A stretch of DNA of 18,130 nt from Hyphomicrobiaceae bacterium UBA2767 (GTDB lineage Bacteria > Pseudomonadota > Alphaproteobacteria > Rhizobiales > Methyloligellaceae), in NCBI GenBank assembly GCA_002352635.1, contig DEIT01000022.1, positions 1 through 18,130 on the forward strand, read 5' to 3'. Both the position numbers and the translations under genes were made by a program. Positions 15,229 through 18,130 of the stretch are shown here, in pieces. The notes under the pieces are model-generated. The model searched no databases. It was not told the DNA's origin and saw nothing but the letters and a program-made list of their open reading frames with translations. Each line of letters starts with the position of its first letter. Positions within the stretch are counted from its first letter, which is position 1.

Positions 15229-17499
15229 ATGGCAGGCAAATCCGGAAAAGTCACATTCACCGCGCAGGAAGCGCTGCAATTTCACCAAAGGGGCAAACCC
15301 GGCAAGCTGGAGGTCGCGGCAACCAAGCCAATGGCCACACAGCACGATCTGAGCCTGGCCTATTCGCCGGGTGTGGCAGTGCCCGTACAGGCGATCGCAG
15401 ACGACCCTAAACTTGCCTACGACTACACGAATAAGGGGAATCTGGTTGCCGTGGTCTCCAATGGAACAGCCATTCTCGGCATGGGCAATCTCGGCGCCAT
15501 GGCTTCGAAACCGGTGATGGAAGGCAAAGCGGTTCTGTTCAAGCGCTTCGCCGACGTCGACGGCATAGACGTTCTGGTCGATACCGAGGATATAGATGCA
15601 TTTGTCAATTGCGTCCGTTATCTGGGCCCCGCCTTTGGCGGCATCAACCTGGAGGACATCCGGGCACCAGACTGTTTTCTGGTCGAGGAGCAGCTGCGGG
15701 AGCTGCTGGACATTCCCGTTTTCCATGACGACCAGCACGGCACAGCCATCATTATCGCTGCCGGCTTCGTCAATGCGCTGCACCTGACAGACCGGGATAT
15801 CGCGAAGACCACGCTTGTGTGCAACGGTGCAGGCGCTGCGGGCATTGCCTCGCTGGAATTGCTCGTAGCCATGGGCCTGAAACGCAAGAACATCATCCTG
15901 TGCGACTCCAAAGGCGTGATCTATGAGGGCCGCACGGACGGCATGAACCAATGGAAGTCCGCATACGCCGCCAAGACCGAGGCACGGACGCTTGGCGACG
16001 CTCTTGAGGGCGCGGATGTATTCTTCGGTCTGTCTGTCAAAGGCGCCGTGACCCAGGACATGGTTCGTTCAATGGCTGATAGGCCCGTCATCTTTGCCAT
16101 GGCCAACCCCGACCCGGAGATCACACCGGAAGACGTCGAGGCTGTGCGCGATGATGCGATCGTGGCAACAGGCCGCTCCGACTACCCGAACCAGATCAAC
16201 AATGTCTTGGGCTTTCCCTATATTTTCCGCGGCGCGCTGGATGTGCAGGCAAGCACGATCAACGATGCCATGAAAATCGCTGCGGCCGAAGCGCTCGCTG
16301 AGTTGGCCCGTGCAGACGTTCCTGACCAGGTGGCGGCGGCCTATCAGGGGCACCGTCCCCGATACGGGACGGAGTACATCATTCCTGTGCCCTTTGATCC
16401 GCGGCTGATCAGCCATGTTCCCACTGCCGTGGCCAAGGCGGCGATGGATTCAGGTGTCGCGCGCAGACCCATCATCGACATGAATGCCTACCATGCTCGG
16501 CTCAGCGCCCGGCTCGACCCGGTCGCCGGCACGCTAAGTACCGTTCTCGACAAGGTTCGGCAAAACCCGAAACGCGTCGTGTTCGCCGAAGGTGAGGAAG
16601 AGCAGGTGATCCGAGCGGCCATAGCATTTCTCGATGCAGGCCTCGGCCAACCCGTTCTCGTTGGCCGAGAGGACAAGATCAAGAAATCGTTTAAGGGTGC
16701 GGGCATCGAGTATCGCGATGAAATCGAGATACAGTCCGCGCGCGGTTCCAACCGTGCCGTCGAGTATGCGGAATATCTCTACACCCGGCTGCAGCGTGAC
16801 GGCTATTTGGCACGCGACTGTCAGCGCCTAGTGAACACGGACCGGAACATCTATGCCGCATGCATGGTCGCAATGGACCATGCCGATGCCATGGTGACCG
16901 GCGTTACCCGCAACTGGTCGACAGCGTTTGACGATATTAGCCGCGTACTCGATCCAAAACCCGGACATACCCTGATCGGTGTTTCCATTGCTGTTTGCCG
17001 AGGCCGGACGGTGCTGGTGGCAGACACGTCGGTGCATGACATGCCGAACGCAGAGCAGCTTGCGGACATTGCCACCGAATCCGCTCAGGTAGCACGCCGG
17101 CTTGGCTACGAGCCCCGGGTGGCGATCCTCGCATATTCGACATTCGGGCATCCCAAAAGCGAGCGTTCCGAACAGACCCGGCAGGCGGTAGAAATCCTCG
17201 ACAGCCGCGGCGTTGACTTCGAGTATGACGGTGAGATGGCTGCGGATGTCGCCCTCAACGCGGACAAGTTGAAGCTTTACCCGTTCTGTCGACTTTCAGA
17301 GCCAGCAAATGTGCTGATCATGCCGGAATTCCACAGCGCCAGCATCGCAACCAAGATGCTGGAGGAATTGGGAGGAAGCACCGTCGTCGGACCGCTTCTC
17401 GTCGGACTGTCAAAGCCAGTTCAGATAGCTCCGCTTGGCGCATCGGATACAACTCTGGTCAATATCGCCGCTATCGCTGCATACAATCCCAGTGGTTGA
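15229..17499 (+). CDS. maeB: NAD(P)-dependent malic enzyme with C-terminal phosphotransacetylase-like domain
   Basis: Oxidative decarboxylation of malate to pyruvate, giving NAD(P)H; cytosolic. The 756 residues match the large MaeB/DME/TME architecture. A malic enzyme domain (1 to about 425) is followed by a phosphate acetyl/butyryl transferase-like domain (about 428-756, beginning near DKVRQNPKRVVFAEGEE). Visible malic enzyme motifs are AYSPGVAVP (44-52), VVSNGTAILGMGNLG (75-89), INLEDIRAPDCF (139-150), VFHDDQHGTA (164-173) and the dinucleotide-binding loop CNGAGAAGIASLEL (198-211). In this family the second domain is thought to be regulatory (acetyl-CoA sensing) rather than catalytic. NAD versus NADP preference cannot be read here; rhizobia have one of each. 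AAGGCGT is repeated in tandem just before the ATG. It is divergent from mutS and convergent with olsB, 17 bp away. Confidence 0.95.
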   Translation: MAGKSGKVTFTAQEALQFHQRGKPGKLEVAATKPMATQHDLSLAYSPGVAVPVQAIADDPKLAYDYTNKGNLVAVVSNGTAILGMGNLGAMASKPVMEGKAVLFKRFADVDGIDVLVDTEDIDAFVNCVRYLGPAFGGINLEDIRAPDCFLVEEQLRELLDIPVFHDDQHGTAIIIAAGFVNALHLTDRDIAKTTLVCNGAGAAGIASLELLVAMGLKRKNIILCDSKGVIYEGRTDGMNQWKSAYAAKTEARTLGDALEGADVFFGLSVKGAVTQDMVRSMADRPVIFAMANPDPEITPEDVEAVRDDAIVATGRSDYPNQINNVLGFPYIFRGALDVQASTINDAMKIAAAEALAELARADVPDQVAAAYQGHRPRYGTEYIIPVPFDPRLISHVPTAVAKAAMDSGVARRPIIDMNAYHARLSARLDPVAGTLSTVLDKVRQNPKRVVFAEGEEEQVIRAAIAFLDAGLGQPVLVGREDKIKKSFKGAGIEYRDEIEIQSARGSNRAVEYAEYLYTRLQRDGYLARDCQRLVNTDRNIYAACMVAMDHADAMVTGVTRNWSTAFDDISRVLDPKPGHTLIGVSIAVCRGRTVLVADTSVHDMPNAEQLADIATESAQVARRLGYEPRVAILAYSTFGHPKSERSEQTRQAVEILDSRGVDFEYDGEMAADVALNADKLKLYPFCRLSEPANVLIMPEFHSASIATKMLEELGGSTVVGPLLVGLSKPVQIAPLGASDTTLVNIAAIAAYNPSG

Positions 17500-17516
17500 A
17501 CCCGAAGGTCTGATAA

Positions 17517-18130
17517 TCAGTTCAGCTGGCCCGAGAGAGGTGGCGTTGGCACATACTCATCCGGCGCGCCGAAATGTGCAAAATACCGCTCGTTGATTGC
17601 CTCGATCGGCAGGATAATAAACACATCCGTGGTGCCGAACTGATGGTCAATTACCGCACCGTCACCCACATACGCGCCAGCACGTAGATACCCCTTTATG
17701 AGAGGCGGCAGAGCCTTGATCGCGGCACGGTTGTCGACCTGAGCCGCCGGCACCATGTTCATATCCACATGAATATGGTCGTGGGCCCGTACGCGCCAGC
17801 TGTGCGGCGCAAGCGCTTCGTGATGCAGATAACTCAGCGCTTCCGCATGAAGGCGTGGGTCCGTCCCTTCGAAACTGGCGCAGCCGAGCATCGCTCCGAC
17901 ACCATGTTCGCGCGCGTAATTCCAGATGCCCTGCCATAGAAGTTCAAGCGTGCGTCGATTGCGGTAGGACTTCAAAACACAGGACCGGCCAAGTTCCATG
18001 AAACGGCAGTTGCTGCCGAGTGCGTCCAACAACGGAGCAACGTCATATTCGCCTTGTGTGTAAAACCCGTCATGCAACTCAGCGACGTCCTGGCGCAGGA
18101 TGCGGTAGGTGCCGACAACACGCGGACGCC
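17517..18130 (-). CDS. olsB: OlsB-like L-ornithine N-alpha-acyltransferase (GNAT, hemolysin-like), 5' part cut off
   Basis: About 203 C-terminal residues are visible; the frame stays open through the right edge, where it reads RPRVVGTYRILRQDVAELHDGFYTQGEYDV. That block and the following MELGRSCVLKSYRNRRTLELLWQGIW are typical of the OlsB family, a GNAT-fold subgroup often labelled hemolysin-like. The segment around GAMLGCASFEGTDPRLHAEALSYLHH and PLIKGYLRAGAYVGDGAVIDHQFGTTDVFIILP also fits. OlsB transfers a 3-hydroxyacyl group from ACP to ornithine, making lyso-ornithine lipid at the membrane; OlsA then adds the second acyl chain. An internal TTG (18075-18077) is not the start, because family similarity continues upstream of it. 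It converges with maeB, and no clear terminator lies in the 17-bp gap, only the short dyad CTGAT-A-ATCAG over the stop codon. Confidence 0.88.
   Translation of the reverse strand, partial: RPRVVGTYRILRQDVAELHDGFYTQGEYDVAPLLDALGSNCRFMELGRSCVLKSYRNRRTLELLWQGIWNYAREHGVGAMLGCASFEGTDPRLHAEALSYLHHEALAPHSWRVRAHDHIHVDMNMVPAAQVDNRAAIKALPPLIKGYLRAGAYVGDGAVIDHQFGTTDVFIILPIEAINERYFAHFGAPDEYVPTPPLSGQLN

Noticed and set aside
15024..15260. N-terminal extension of the mutS open frame by 79 codons
   Set aside because: The extension runs through the intergenic region and into the start of maeB on the other strand, is not MutS-like, and a well-placed AGGA supports the ATG at 15021-15023.
15139..15951. 270-codon minus-strand ORF opposite maeB
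   Set aside because: Antisense to the malic enzyme domain and the mutS/maeB intergenic region, with no recognisable domain or ribosome site.
1..18130. Search for a novel defence, mobile or secondary-metabolite system
   Set aside because: Every long frame on the coding strands belongs to a known housekeeping family, gaps are short, and there are no transposases, integrases, direct-repeat arrays or composition breaks visible by eye.

Overview
The window is a dense run of chromosomal housekeeping genes from an alphaproteobacterium, most likely of the Hyphomicrobiales (Rhizobiales). I base this on gene content and order: phoH, miaB, a PlsC-type acyltransferase, a Fur/Mur regulator, tsaB, nfuA, uspA, trpS, murJ, glnD and mutS, with a malic enzyme and an OlsB-type acyltransferase beyond. 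It is also supported by a Fur protein that lacks the zinc CxxC motif (typical of rhizobial Mur) and by a candidate Irr/ICE-type iron box. I cannot name a genus. Base composition looks even and moderately GC-rich. I see no insertion sequence, phage gene, CRISPR array, tRNA or rRNA.

Layout: everything except the malic enzyme lies on the minus strand, so transcription runs right to left. From right to left: olsB (cut by the right edge) ends against the 3' end of maeB, which is on the plus strand. maeB and mutS are divergent and share a 205-bp intergenic region with several dyads. Then, all on the minus strand, come mutS > glnD > murJ > trpS > uspA > nfuA > a rutE-like nitroreductase > tsaB > fur/mur > plsC/olsA-like > miaB > phoH (cut by the left edge). 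No gap exceeds 300 bases. The longest are 6439-6655 (upstream of uspA) and 15024-15228 (mutS/maeB); both are described in the feature list.

How the genes relate: mutS, glnD, murJ and trpS are closely spaced and could be read together. They cover mismatch repair, nitrogen sensing, lipid II flipping and Trp-tRNA charging. uspA is followed by a terminator-like hairpin, and nfuA then has its own candidate promoter overlapped by a perfect 13-bp palindrome resembling the rhizobial iron control element, so nfuA expression may follow iron status. tsaB and miaB both serve modification of tRNAs next to the anticodon (A37). The PlsC-type enzyme and OlsB, at opposite ends of the window, are the two enzyme types needed for ornithine lipid synthesis.

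I do not see a previously undescribed multi-gene system here. The points most worth a second look are regulatory: the ICE-like box at nfuA, a hairpin between fur and plsC, the dyads and duplicated Shine-Dalgarno in the mutS/maeB region, and an amber-terminated mini-ORF in frame with miaB.
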